A DNA stretch of 64,000 bases from Lepidodermella squamata (taxonomy: Eukaryota > Gastrotricha), in contig JBLDXI010000007.1 of assembly GCA_047495785.1 (NCBI GenBank), forward strand, positions 3,162,001-3,226,000, in the 5' to 3' direction. Made by a program: the position numbers and the translations under genes. Each line of letters opens with the position of its first letter. The stretch's first letter is position 1. Below the pieces are notes generated by a model. That model worked only from the letters and a program-made list of their open reading frames with translations, was not told where the DNA came from and did no database searches. Of the stretch, positions 44,131 to 55,372 are shown one piece after another.

Positions 44131-44805
44131 TTCATTTGACAATCGATACAGAAATATGTACTGTATTTCTCCTGTACATATTTTCTATGGATTCGAATAA
44201 AACATAAGTACAGAAAATACAGCACTATTTCCCTACATTTGTAATGGAGCGACTTCACCATCAGTTTGAGTATTCGAACTAGGAAAAATTCAAAACACAT
44301 GTCGCGCTTTCATCTTTATTAACAAACTACAAATTACGAGCACGAAAGGTAGAACGCATAAAAAGCTAGGGGAAATCATCAAATACGGTACAATCCAAGA
44401 TTCATTTATGCGTAATTACTATAATAGTGAGAATTATAATCTAACTCACGTGTGCAAAGGCATTCACAATATTTAGGTACTTGCCACTGATAGTTAGATC
44501 CGATGATTTTTATGTCATCTTCATTCAGAATAAGACTCAGAATTTGAGGAAGTTCTAATTTATGGGAAATGAATTGCTTGAACTCAACTGGATAATGTAT
44601 AATGTTTTATGTTACAAATTCACTTGCAGAGTTAGTAGGTCACGATAAAATAAAAAACAACAAGATTAGACTTGTGACTCTAGCTTCTCATTCACTCAAA
44701 CGTTATGACTTTCCATTTGCAGCCTCATTTTTTAGCTCCGCACTAATATTTGGTTATACGCCATTGGATCCGGCATTACGAGACTGCCAGGTTCGACGTT
44801 GGCAT

Positions 44806-45786
44806 TCAGAAAACAACAATGATCGCATATAGATTGATAGACAAGAAGCTGGCCACGCTAATTAAGAACGTGGCCGTGTCAACCGCCCGTGCGTAGGTAA
44901 AAGATGCCGAACGGACAGATATCAACCACTTCGTGTCGCTCAAATGTGGATGGCGATTGGTCGCCGCAAACATAGCAGCCTCATACAGAACCAAGGCTGC
45001 TGTAAGACCGCAGAGGAACAAGATATACTCGGCCATGAGAACAGACTCCGAGGTTTCAGGTATCTGATCTAAAACATCAGATTGTGTGACAATTAAACTG
45101 AGAAGAATGGTCGCGGTGAAAGCTGGTCTATCCGCAACATCTGGCTGGAATAAAAGGGAACCGAACACTAGAACCATCAAAATGAAACACGGAGCTAAAT
45201 TATTGATGATGTAAGGGTGCGGTCGTCGGGAAAAAGAGACTGTGAAGATTGAGAATCCTGACGTTGAATTGTGCCTTAGATCAGATGAGGTTATACCGTA
45301 GGCTGAAGAGGCTTTGTCCAATATCCACATCTCATTCTCGAAAGAGTCGCCGAATTCAAGGCGAGATCCCCCGAAACTCACAAATTTATCAGCTTCGTCT
45401 AGCTCGAACGTGAAATCGCATGTCTGCGAGTCGAACGGGAATTTTCGCAATTTCAACGAGCATTGCGATGTGATGACTCCGAATCGCATCCAGTGGAAAA
45501 ACAGCGTTCGATTTGGAACTGTTGGATAGTAAGCTATGTGAATTCGTTCTTTCCATGTCAAATCATTCTCGAGATAGAGATCCGTAGTTGTGTTTGCGAA
45601 TCTGAGACTTGGAAGCCATACTTCAGATCGTTCAGCTACGTAAACCCGATCGGCTTCATTAACATTTGGAGCTGTTATTTCTTGTGGGCAGCAGTCAACC
45701 ACCCACTGAACATTGATTAAAGTTCCAGCCGAAATCTCACGAGCCTTAGCGTTGATGTCGAATAATTTCTTGAATTGAAGGGTCAT
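44806..45786 (-). CDS. Cys-loop ligand-gated ion channel subunit, intronless, copy 2
   Basis: This is the duplicate of the receptor at 24854-25909, with the same Cys-loop (C-SLKLRKFPFDS...C), the same M1-M4 and the same short M3-M4 loop. Differences are scattered and mostly conservative, for example SLIVTQSDVLDQ in M2 against SLIVAQSGVLDQ. The first ATG in frame is internal (MTLQFKKLFDINA) because a 1-nt insertion near 45855 breaks the upstream Met used in copy 1, although the upstream reading TTTTTTCAAAG is kept. This argues that the true start lies in another exon or is shared with the preceding gene. Both copies keep an open frame, which suggests selection. Confidence 0.75.
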   Translation of the reverse strand: MTLQFKKLFDINAKAREISAGTLINVQWVVDCCPQEITAPNVNEADRVYVAERSEVWLPSLRFANTTTDLYLENDLTWKERIHIAYYPTVPNRTLFFHWMRFGVITSQCSLKLRKFPFDSQTCDFTFELDEADKFVSFGGSRLEFGDSFENEMWILDKASSAYGITSSDLRHNSTSGFSIFTVSFSRRPHPYIINNLAPCFILMVLVFGSLLFQPDVADRPAFTATILLSLIVTQSDVLDQIPETSESVLMAEYILFLCGLTAALVLYEAAMFAATNRHPHLSDTKWLISVRSASFTYARAVDTATFLISVASFLSINLYAIIVVF

Positions 45787-46105
45787 GAAGATCTTCGTTC
45801 CAACTGATGGAGCCCTTTGAAAAAATACTCCTATTAGTAGTTCTCCGACTTGGAATGCACATTTGTAAACCCTAAACCCTCATAAGAAACGGGCGCACAA
45901 GCTCAATCGGCGCCCATTTCTAACCGGGGTTAACAAATGTTCACTCCAAATAAGCAGTTTGAGACCATATAAAATGGATTTTAAAATGCAGAGTTTCAGT
46001 GGATAGCACCCAAGGAAATAGGCAAATAGGCATTTATAATGAGGTGATCGTGGGATTGAGGATGTCAGTTTGCATTTTATCGATTTGTGGGTACTGAGTA
46101 CACAC

Positions 46106-47500
46106 TCATATCACCTCTCTACTTATGGTTGAAAGCTCGCCATATTCATACTTATTCATTGTAGCTAGGTATTTGCAAGAATTGAGGTCTTGGATGTCAA
46201 CAAGAGGGATCATGTTCCCGTCGATCAAATTTGGTATGTTGAATTCGGATGCATTCATCTTGAAGTCGTAAATCCGCATTGCCTGCGTAGTTGGCCGCAG
46301 CGTAGTTGAAGGTGATGGCTGCAAGGACCACACATGCATATTCTTCACCGCAGCATCGGCGTTCATACCATCTACTCCATATATTTGGATCGTTGCGTTA
46401 CCGCCGGATATTTGATCGGCACTCAACCCACTGATATTCACGTTGGAAAAGAGAACTTCAGCACTTGTGGCTACTCCGTCTGCTAATAGGGCTGTCGAAA
46501 CCTGTTTAATAAGACATTTAGCCAATAAACACTGCTTAATCCGGACGTATCATACCGAAGCTGAATCTCCAACGCTCTGGAAGATAAGCCTGAAATCGGC
46601 GATTCCAGAACTGGTGTTTGAAGATTGCCTTTTCGCTCGATACACGAAGGTATCAACCATTGGACTGGATTCATATCGATAAGACAAAGGCACGGCTTGA
46701 CTGTAAGGGTTGACCTTTGACTCATAGGAAAGGAAGGCTTTACCACCAGGTCCCATTTGCAATGACAGATGAAGACCATCATAATTAGTGAACGTTTGTT
46801 TCTTCCCAATCGAGTCGTATCCTTTTCCGAGTTAAAAATGAGAGCTATTATTTGTGAATACACATAACCTACCGACTACAGCTGGTGATTTTGCGATTCC
46901 AAAAACCAGGTATCCATATGAAGATGAGTTGTACCTTGATGTGATATCAATTTCGATGCGGAAACCCGTTGCCGCAATATTTCGATTCAGCGGTGTTTTG
47001 ACGTCCATGTAGCCAAAGCCAATTGTTTGATAGCTGTTTAGTTGAACTCCAGCCGGTGTAAGGGCTGCTCCGGGTTGCAAGGCGAATGCAGCGGTAGCGT
47101 TTAGCGAAGCATTGATCACGTTAAATGAGTTCTCACCGAGAAACATTGGATTACCTGCCGCCAAGTAAGGCAAACTCATCGACGCAACATCAGGATCAGG
47201 CACTAAGGATCCAGTGACTGTTCTTGTAATAGAAGATGTTCTCGTGGTCGACGATGTTGGCGGGCTAGTCGTTGATGTCGAGGTTTCAATCTTCGATGTT
47301 GTTGATGGTGTACTTGGGGTTGAAGCCGTTGTGGAGGTTGTACTTGGAGAACGAGTAGTAGTGGTCGTAGTCATTGTTGAGGTTGAGGCCGTAGTTGTAA
47401 TTGTTGACGTTGATGGCGTGCTTGTGGTGGTGCTACTTGTTGTTGACGATGTGGCGGGAGTTGTGGTTATGGCTGTTGCATCCGTTGCTGGGCTTGTATT
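46106..47500 (-). CDS. Secreted-type Thr/Ser-rich mucin-like protein with beta-rich domain, copy 2
   Basis: Duplicate of 26140-27503 with the same exon layout: Thr/Ser linker, DPDVASMSLPYLA domain, then exons ending at 46106 with VWSLQPSPSTTLRP. The linker is longer than in copy 1, with extra SSTTSSTTTSTPSTST-type units, as expected for a mucin-like repeat evolving by slippage. The upstream flank contains the hAT insertion, which lies in the presumed intron or intergenic gap before this exon. Confidence 0.55.
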
Positions 47501-47595
47501 CAATTTCCAAAATTTGAACGCTTTCAATGTGTAGTAGCCTAACAGGTTGAGAGGATAAAAATGGTTACTGTTAAGCATAGACAAATCATTAAGAG

Positions 47596-48503
47596 CAGAG
47601 CTGTGTCAAAGGAAAAAGGCCAATACCGAGACCAATACAAATACAAGATCAAGGACAGTGGCTCCTGTTTTGAGACTTGTATTGGTCTTGGCCTTTATGT
47701 TTGGGTGGTCTTGCCATAGCCTTGAAAACCTGAGTGACAGTTTCAGACGCAAGTTTACAATTTTAGACGCTGGCATTCAGATTTGTGCAAACAATAGCAC
47801 CAGGACGGATAAACATAAGCTTTCCGCCAAATTATTTATTTTATTTTAGTAGCGATTACAGCATATGGTAATATTTTGGATAATATTAAAATATATCAAC
47901 GGCGCCTCACTGACGAGGTAAGAAATTTACTATAGTCAGACGACAAAATGGCAATCTTAAATTTGTTAAATCTACAATTAATAGTTTCAAGCTTCAAAAA
48001 ATTCCAAAAGTTGATACATCTTCTATGGAACGAAAACTTTTCACAGTCAATACGGCTGTTCAATGGCGTTTCAGACTTTATTAAGACTTTAATCATTTGA
48101 TTATTAGCCAATGTTCACAGCTACAATTATAAAGAAGAATTGTTCAGATGTTCTGAACTAGCAGCTAAAATGAACATACATTTTTGTTGCCATTCTGAAT
48201 GCATATGCATATGCAAATGATTCGAGTGGTTTAGATCAACCTCACTTTTCGGGGTGGTTTTTTGTTTTTTTTTCCATCCAAACAGCATTTGCAAGCCCAA
48301 CTTGTTTTCTCAACTAACATATCCGCGTATTCAAAGTATTGTGTGTAAAGTATTGTTCACCTAACTTGGAGGTCTGGTATTTGATATAGGCCTTGGTCTT
48401 TCAAAATTTGGTATGCCTTGACGAAGCCTTGGTATTCATCAAAATAATTGTCCTGTCCTTGGTATTTGTCTTTCACAAAAATAAATTGAAGGACACACCT
48501 CTG
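47596..48503. mobile_element. hAT-type element (908 bp) with 8-bp target duplication and empty site in the paralog
   Basis: The TIR CAGAGCTGTGTC at the left mirrors GACACACCTCTG at the right. ATTAAGAG is duplicated at 47588-47595 and 48504-48511. Copy 1 of the duplication has a single ATTACGAG at the same place (about 27577-27584), an empty site. The interior has GGCCAATACCGAGACCAATA and inverted TTGGTCTTGGCCTT words but no transposase. Confidence 0.9.
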
Positions 48504-48891
48504 ATTAAGAGGCTGGACTCTCGCGCTGTTTCAATACTGCCGAAATCATTAACATTTTTATTTAAAATTATTCCTCATGTAAATTGTCAAGCAATTTTTC
48601 GAATTTTTCGAATTTGAGGCCTCACTTTGTACTGCCGTTGCAACGACATTTTCATCGGTATTTGAGGAGCCGTAATCATGAAGGGCAGAAGCTCACGCTC
48701 AATCCGAACATCTAAATCTCAAACTTTGAAGCCAGGTCATTCAAATTTCCCAAAAAATCTTTTTTAAACTTGCATCGCAATTTGCGTCAGCTGAGAATCC
48801 AGAATGTTCACTGTAGGATTGATGTAGATTTTTATTGGTAGATTGGAGGTTTTTTAGGTTTTTATTTGCTCGTTTTTTATTTGAAGCTAGA

Positions 48892-49759
48892 TCATAGTGA
48901 AAACGCACCGGAATTACCGCACCAAGCTTGCCATCTAATCACCCCGCTGCCACCACCGACATTTGATCCAGCACCTGTCACTACTACATCACTAAAGCAG
49001 ATTGAGGTTACTTTCGTCCCGTTCGCCGGCAGCTCAGCAATGGCAACAGTTACTTTATCGCCGTAGACCTGAATGAACATTCGGTAACTGTGCGATCCGC
49101 TCGCCGAATTGAACAAGGTTGAGCTTCCGCAAGCGGATTGAGAGATCTGGTTCGGCGAAAATGGAATCGTTCCAACTCCAGCGTTAGTAACAGACGCGGA
49201 AACCCGGCCGTTACTACCAAGTTCTTGCCAAACAGATAGCCCCGTTAAACCGGTACCGGTAATACTTGAATCGCAATTAACTGATTCGAATTTCTATTAT
49301 TAAAACTAGCTCACAATGGAAACTATGACCTACTAGTAGTTTGGCCGTAACTTGTCGAAGAAAACGTGATTCCGTAGTAACCGAGACCTGTATAAACAGC
49401 ATCGATGTCGATCTCTGCTCTGAAATCGTTGTCACCAGTTGGAAAGTAGGCATTTGAATACAGGCGCCCTATTTTAGACGAACCACCATTCATCTGTATT
49501 CCTGCTGAAGTTTGGCCAATAGCCGTAAATTGGCTGAAAAAGCTTGGTGATACAGTGGCTCCGTTGAAAGACACTGATGCCCGATATGTTGGCGTTCCGC
49601 CGTATAAATACGGCAGTGGTAGCGAAGCAGTGTCGGGATCTTGCGCCAAAGCTTCAAAAATAAACAGTAAATCATACAATGCCTTGAGCTAGCATGCAGC
49701 TTAAGCATACCTTGAACAATCAGGAAAAAAATGGCTTTCATAGCCTCCATGTTTTCCAT
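48892..49759 (-). CDS. Secreted beta-rich protein, copy 2
   Basis: Duplicate of 27796-28670. A signal peptide exon starts at MENMEAMKAIFFLIVQ (49759) and joins ALAQDPDTASLPLPYLYGG, then the exon with GLSVWQELGSNGRVSASV. The frame ends in GNSGAFSL at a TGA, whereas copy 1 reads six codons further because of a single base change. Loss of pressure on these last codons fits splicing just upstream into the Thr/Ser-rich exon. The family is not recognised. Confidence 0.6.
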
Positions 49760-50169
49760 TATCAATTGAGCGAACAAAATCACCAAATGAAAACCTCTCA
49801 CAAGTTTTCGGGCGAGCCTCCAAGCTATCCTCATGATTTATGCACATGTCTACGAACATTGAGAGATTACTCGGCGAGTAATCACTTAGTCATTATTATT
49901 AGAATTCACTTAGCATTGAAAGAATAAAAGCTGAACATGCACTAGCCGGCCAGAATACTTGTATAAAATGCCGCTCGGTCTCTGCTCGGTCCTGGCGAAC
50001 ACGTCATCGATGTTTTTGAACTAAAATGCGCAGAACGCAGAACCTGACGCGCCGTGTGAGTGTTTTCCTCTCACCTCATCTGTATGAGCTAATCCTGTGC
50101 CCTAGAAAAATGGACCTCTTCATGGGTGTATTGATTATCCCCTCCTCGCCCACGCTGAATACGATGCTG

Positions 50170-53100
50170 CATGCCAAACTGCCGTACATAGAACATTCAG
50201 AAGTGATGAACCGAGTCTTAATATGAACTGGGTATGCCTACTTCGAGCCAAAATTTCAAATTTCTCGAGATATTATACTCAAAAGCCCTCCGAGAGGCCT
50301 GGACCATAAGATAGGGCACATCCCAAACTTTTATTTCTGAATATCGCAGCCAACCCCTGACACTTTATCAAGATATAAGAGCGTGAAGTTTCGCTATATA
50401 GAAAAATATAAATTCGAAAAATTGGTATTACGCGATCACAGATAGGTATAGTTTGCTTAGGTGCATTGGCCTGATCTCTGGTAAATAAGTCGGAATGTGG
50501 TAACTGTTTGCATCCTTTCAAATTGGTGTATGATTACTTCCCCAATCATTGGAACCATTCGATAATTTTGAACGGTTTCACGGTAAAAAAGGTTGCCTTT
50601 TGTTCTCCTAAACTTGTTCAAAATTCACGATTTCGCGGTGCCTCGCATGCGCCGGTTTCTGATTTGCTGGAGCTTTCCTTGTTCAGCCTTCTCCCAGTTC
50701 ACTTGAAGTTGCGATATGTTATCCTGAATTTCCAATTTATTTCATGTCGTTAGAGATGGAGAAATTCTACTGGTTTGTAGGATCTTAGAGCCTCATAGTT
50801 GGTATTACTAATCCTGCCGAATGGCTTGACTGAGTTGCGGTGGCCTGGCGATTCTCTAGCCAGAATTTGCCGCCGACATGTGTTTGATTTCAAAGACCTT
50901 GTAGCTCAGGATGACTGTTGAACGTGAAGATTCACAAAATCTCCCCATCTATGTTTACCGCTGCTGAGTATAATGAGATTTTATTTTCAGTTGATCAAAT
51001 GTTTCCTGATTTTCAAGCAGATTTCGAGATTTCCACTAACCAATAATAACATTATTTCCACCCGTGTTCTGGCAATTTAAAACGTCGTTGGTTGGCACTC
51101 TCATTCTCTTAGCTAAATGCCTTTAATTATGAAATGTTGACATTCTCAAAATGGATGACACGTTCGTTGTTGGTTCTTTAAATCGAAACATTTAAAATTG
51201 TTAACTGTCCGAAATAAGGTGCCAGTGTTTCATCGTCGGATTTCTTCAGGGGAATTACCAAACAAATCGGCTTTTTATTAACAAATGGTAGATTATTGAA
51301 GAGATATTAGGGGAGCACGATCGATAACCACACAGCTTGTACTTATTATAGTTATAGTTATCACACTGAATATAAACATCTGGGGCATGGTAGGGTTGAA
51401 CCTAACAACTAGACGAGTTTATTACACCAGTGGGACGATAATTTTAGCACTATCCTGGCTACATCTCATTCCACATTCATCGTTTCCAAGCCATCTCCCT
51501 AAGGAAGAGCTGTGTTGCCCAGCAAATCACGCTAACGCAATAAATGATCAAGTTGTTCAAATAAGCGCAAGCCGGCAATTAGCGCCCAATTTTCAAACCT
51601 CTGGCCGTGACCCAATACTGTTCGAACGACGAATTATTACGGAATTATTACGGAATTATTCATGCTTGCTTATTGGTAACATTTGCCGATCGGGATTTCG
51701 AATATGCCGCAGGCTTCAACTAGGCCAACGCTCTCAAACTTGGAACTTGTAGAATGTAAGTCCATCCACCGCCGACAATTTATTTTTCTTCATTGGTAAG
51801 CACTGCTGAAATGCATTATGCTTTCCACGTTTTTCAGGTCAGTATAGTAAATTCATAATACTGCCGCAAAGTCATACTTTCACAGACGAAATAATGATGG
51901 AAAAGCAGGGAATTATTTTGCTGAACGCAGACTATGCTGCTTATTCGATAATGAAGGCATACTTCGCATGCTTCTATGAATTGGGTGGTCAAAACGGGAG
52001 CACATATGCCTATTGGTCCCAAGTGAAAAATCTACGCTATGCGCTATGCGATATGCCATCGCGTTGCATGTCGCGTCTCGTTAACAGCGCCTAGCGCGTC
52101 ACCGGACCAGGCTGCATGACTGAACAGCGCGGAAACTTGGCCGCTATTGATAATTTCGTTTTCGCCATTCATTATTATCGTCTGCATAATCACATTACGG
52201 GACTTAATCCTGTGTGTAATATCCTTAGTATTTTATGTGAATGGAAAATCTACTACGAAATATCAAGGAAAAATACTAATGGATGATTGCAAGATTTCCA
52301 ATGTTACCTTTCCGCGTTCATCTTAATTGTTGTTTTTCTCTCTCGAACGACAATCAATATCACTATCGACTAAGATAAATAACGACGCAGCTCTATAAAA
52401 TCTATCGATTTCTCGGTTCAGATTCGGATGAGATTAGTCTTATAACGCGTCATTGGTTGAAAATAACTGAATCAATTTAGTGGATTTTTTAGTATCTTTT
52501 CAATTTGATCACGTGAAAAGCCTTATTTGTTAGCCTACGTTTCCTGACCCATATATATCGAGGTTTACCTTTAATGAACCTGAAGGAAGGACGAAAATAT
52601 CGAGAAACAACTTCTCCATTAGCTATAACACAACGCTATCCAACTTCCCCGCAATTACGTCCTTGTGATAGTTTTTCATCCGTGCTGATTTTGTCCTGAC
52701 CATTAGATCAACTTCAAACCGGTACCATCAAGTCATACAGCTCCTTTTACGGTCGATGTCTGCGTTTTATGAATATAAACAAACGGCGACTCATCTCGAT
52801 GGTTCCATCCATCGATTTGACACTTCGATTCGAGACCAGCACTACATACTTCAGGCGTTCATTTGCGCGATTAAATTATTAATGAATTCGCCGTAGCCCC
52901 ATGCCTGATGTCGTGCACTATATCTTGCATTTGACCGAAGGCTACAGTATCAGTCGCGGAATCTTTGATTGAGTAAGATTTTCACACTAGAAGAATGAAT
53001 TATTAATGTCTATGAGCCGTATTGGAAATGCGAAGCCGTGATTGAGTGCTTATTAACTATCTAGAAATACTCATGGCATACTTTAAACGTTTAAATTACA

Positions 53101-53200
53101 AATAGGCCAAAATGTTGCTTTTATCTTGTAATACAGAACAAATCACTTATAACCTCCGCGCATTGAGTAGGTTATAAAAGGCCGTCGTAAAATCTTGCTA
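50170..53200. other. Mostly non-coding; two weak exon candidates
   Basis: A plus-strand frame at 51387-51752 and one at 51839-52094 (after TTTTTCAG, containing MMEKQGIILLNADYAAYSIM) could be exons of a decayed gene separated by an 85-bp GTAAGT...TTTTTCAG intron. In-frame stops before the donor make this doubtful. I see no family match and no repeats with clear ends. Confidence 0.25.
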
Positions 53201-53214
53201 ATTCTTATAGGCGA

Positions 53215-55098
53215 ATGAATCATTTTCAAAAAATAATGAGAACACTTCTATTGACAATTTGCTGCTTCATTTTTCTTGATGTTCTGCCTTCCGTTCACTC
53301 AGCCGGCGGAGATAACATAGCTGCTCTTCTCGGTCGCAAAGCCTGCGACCAAACATCAGGCAAGTTATAAGTTAACATCCTTCAGTCTAAAATAGATCCG
53401 TTTATTACAGCATCAGAGCGAGATCTCCGGGAGTATTTGTGGCAAAATTACTCGGTCGAGGATAGGCCGAGAAAAATCCCTTCAGCTGTGGTTAACGTTT
53501 CATTCGGCCTCGTAATTGAATCTATAAAAGAAGTGGCACTGAAGGAGCGAGAAATCGCAATTCAAGGCTATCTCTATGTGGTTCGTTTCCAATAGCTAAA
53601 ATACACAACTGTGTAGAAACATTTGTCTTGAAGAACTGGTACGATGATTACTTGGCTTGGAAAGGACTTTCCCAATTCGACTGCATTTCTCTCCTTATAA
53701 TTCCTGGTTAGAGGCATAACTTGGACAATAGAGAGCTAATTATATCATTTTATTCAGCGGACAAAGTCTGGCTGCCGGATATAGCTTTGATGAAAGCGCC
53801 ACACAAGTATACGTTGTTCAAGACAGAGGGCGAAAAGGTTCGAATTTATAACGATGGCTACGTCCATTTCAGGCCAGGTGGACTCTTCTCAGCTGGCTGT
53901 GAATGGGATTTGAAGTAAGCCAATAATTAACTGTAAGTGAAGCTTAAATAACTAACCTTTAATTCCACCAAGGTATTTTCCATACGACGAACAGGTTGGT
54001 CAAATTTGAATGGGCCCACTGTAAATTATCGATTTTACATACAGACGTGTACATTATCATTTCAAAGCTGGCTTTATCTCAATACTTACATGGCCATCAA
54101 ACTGGAGGCAGTTCCAGTCTCTCTGGCTAATTGGGAGGAAAATGACGAATGGGAGCTGATCGAAAAATCAGCCTATACGAAAGTTGTCCACTATTCAAAC
54201 CCGGCTCACCCTTATGATGCTGTAAAATTCACGTTAAAACTGCGTCGAAGAGTCGGATTCTTCATTATGAACGTCATTATTCCAGCTACGATCATATCCT
54301 TGGTCGAGGCTTCGACTTGGATGTTGCCGTCTGATGAAGCTGTGAAGCTGCACATCTCCTTTACGTGTTTACTTGCCTTTGGAGTTTTCCAACTGATGAC
54401 AGTTCCCGAGCTGCCCATGTCATCTCTTCACACCCCTCTCCTCGCCATTTATATTTGCTTAGAGATGGGTAGGTAGTAATAATTCCCTCATTCAGCAATT
54501 TGAATCCTTTTCTTCTAGCCTATATTGGTCTTGCGATTTTTGGGCAAGGTTTCGTCTTCTTAATGCTTCACCACTCGAATCGGAAAACATCTATCCCGAT
54601 AACTATGGTTAAAATTTGCGCGTTTCTAGCTCCGGCATTCTTCGTTTCACAGCCGCAATTGATTGGAAAGGAGGAAAACGATGAAGACGAGAGACATCCG
54701 CGCGACACAGTGGTAAGAATCCTCCTTAACATTGAACGCTAGAGCAAGTGTTTTCGCTTCATCAGGTTGTAGAGGGAAATCACTACCGGAAGTTGACTGA
54801 TGTTCCTTTGCGACACCAAATCGCACATAGCGACAGTGAAAGCGAAGCGTCTAGGTACACATTCGGCAATCTGTATGACAGCACAGCCGGGTTTCCGGAG
54901 TTGGCCAAGCTGCGCGATGATACAATGAAAAACGAACGATTAATTGCAAGGAACAACGAAGTTTTGTGGCATTTTGTCATTTCGGTGATTGATCGATTGT
55001 TCCTATGTTTGTACATGACGCTTGTTATATGTACGCCCTTGATTTTGTTTCTCATTATTCCCGGAGTCGGGCTGGGAATGGTTCGTACTCTGCTGTGA
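53215..55098 (+). CDS. Cys-loop ligand-gated ion channel (nAChR-like) subunit, tandem copy 1
   Basis: Eight exons (53215-53359, 53411-53580, 53634-53706, 53758-53914, 53973-53994, 54045-54468, 54519-54712, 54766-55098) sum to 1518 nt, giving 505 residues in unbroken phase. The signal peptide is MRTLLLTICCFIFLDVLPSV (Met at 53215 or 53236). The ligand domain has NWYDDYLAWKG, DKVWLPDIALMKAP and the Cys-loop C-EWDLKYFPYDEQT-C (13 residues). Then come M1 GFFIMNVIIPATIISLVEA, M2 AVKLHISFTCLLAFGVFQL, M3 and M4 near the C-terminus. No vicinal Cys pair, so it is non-alpha; no PAR motif, so a cation pore is more likely. Intron 1 appears to use a GC donor (CAG|GCAAGT), and exon 5 is 22 nt. An AATAAA lies near 55183. 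Confidence 0.85.
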
Positions 55099-55372
55099 AC
55101 TTTGTATACTTATACGAAGTAAAAATAGGATGTTTCTCAGCTGTGCTATGAACATTCTGGCGGAATGTATGGATTTTTTATAATAATAAATTGCCAACGA
55201 TGGAATTATCTACTATCGATTAATCACGTAGAAGGGGTTCTTGGGGTAAATTGCGATTCGAAGATTACCTTCGACAATTGCAGTCGAGAAAATTATTGTA
55301 CTCGAATATTCGCCCACATTCGCCCACCAAGTCTCAAAAAGCTCACATTTTTGGTATTTTTTCATCCACTCA

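Larger units (their letters stand above)
44140..50160. repeat. Segmental duplication, copy 2
   Basis: Colinear with 24340-29060. Larger by about 1.3 kb because of a 908-bp hAT insertion at 47596-48503, roughly 110 extra bases at 44366-44478, and about 150 extra bases near 48610-48770. Confidence 0.9.

Noticed and set aside
51387-52094. A two-exon gene with a GTAAGT...TTTTTCAG intron.
   Set aside because: In-frame stops precede the donor in the plausible frames; kept only as a low-confidence note.
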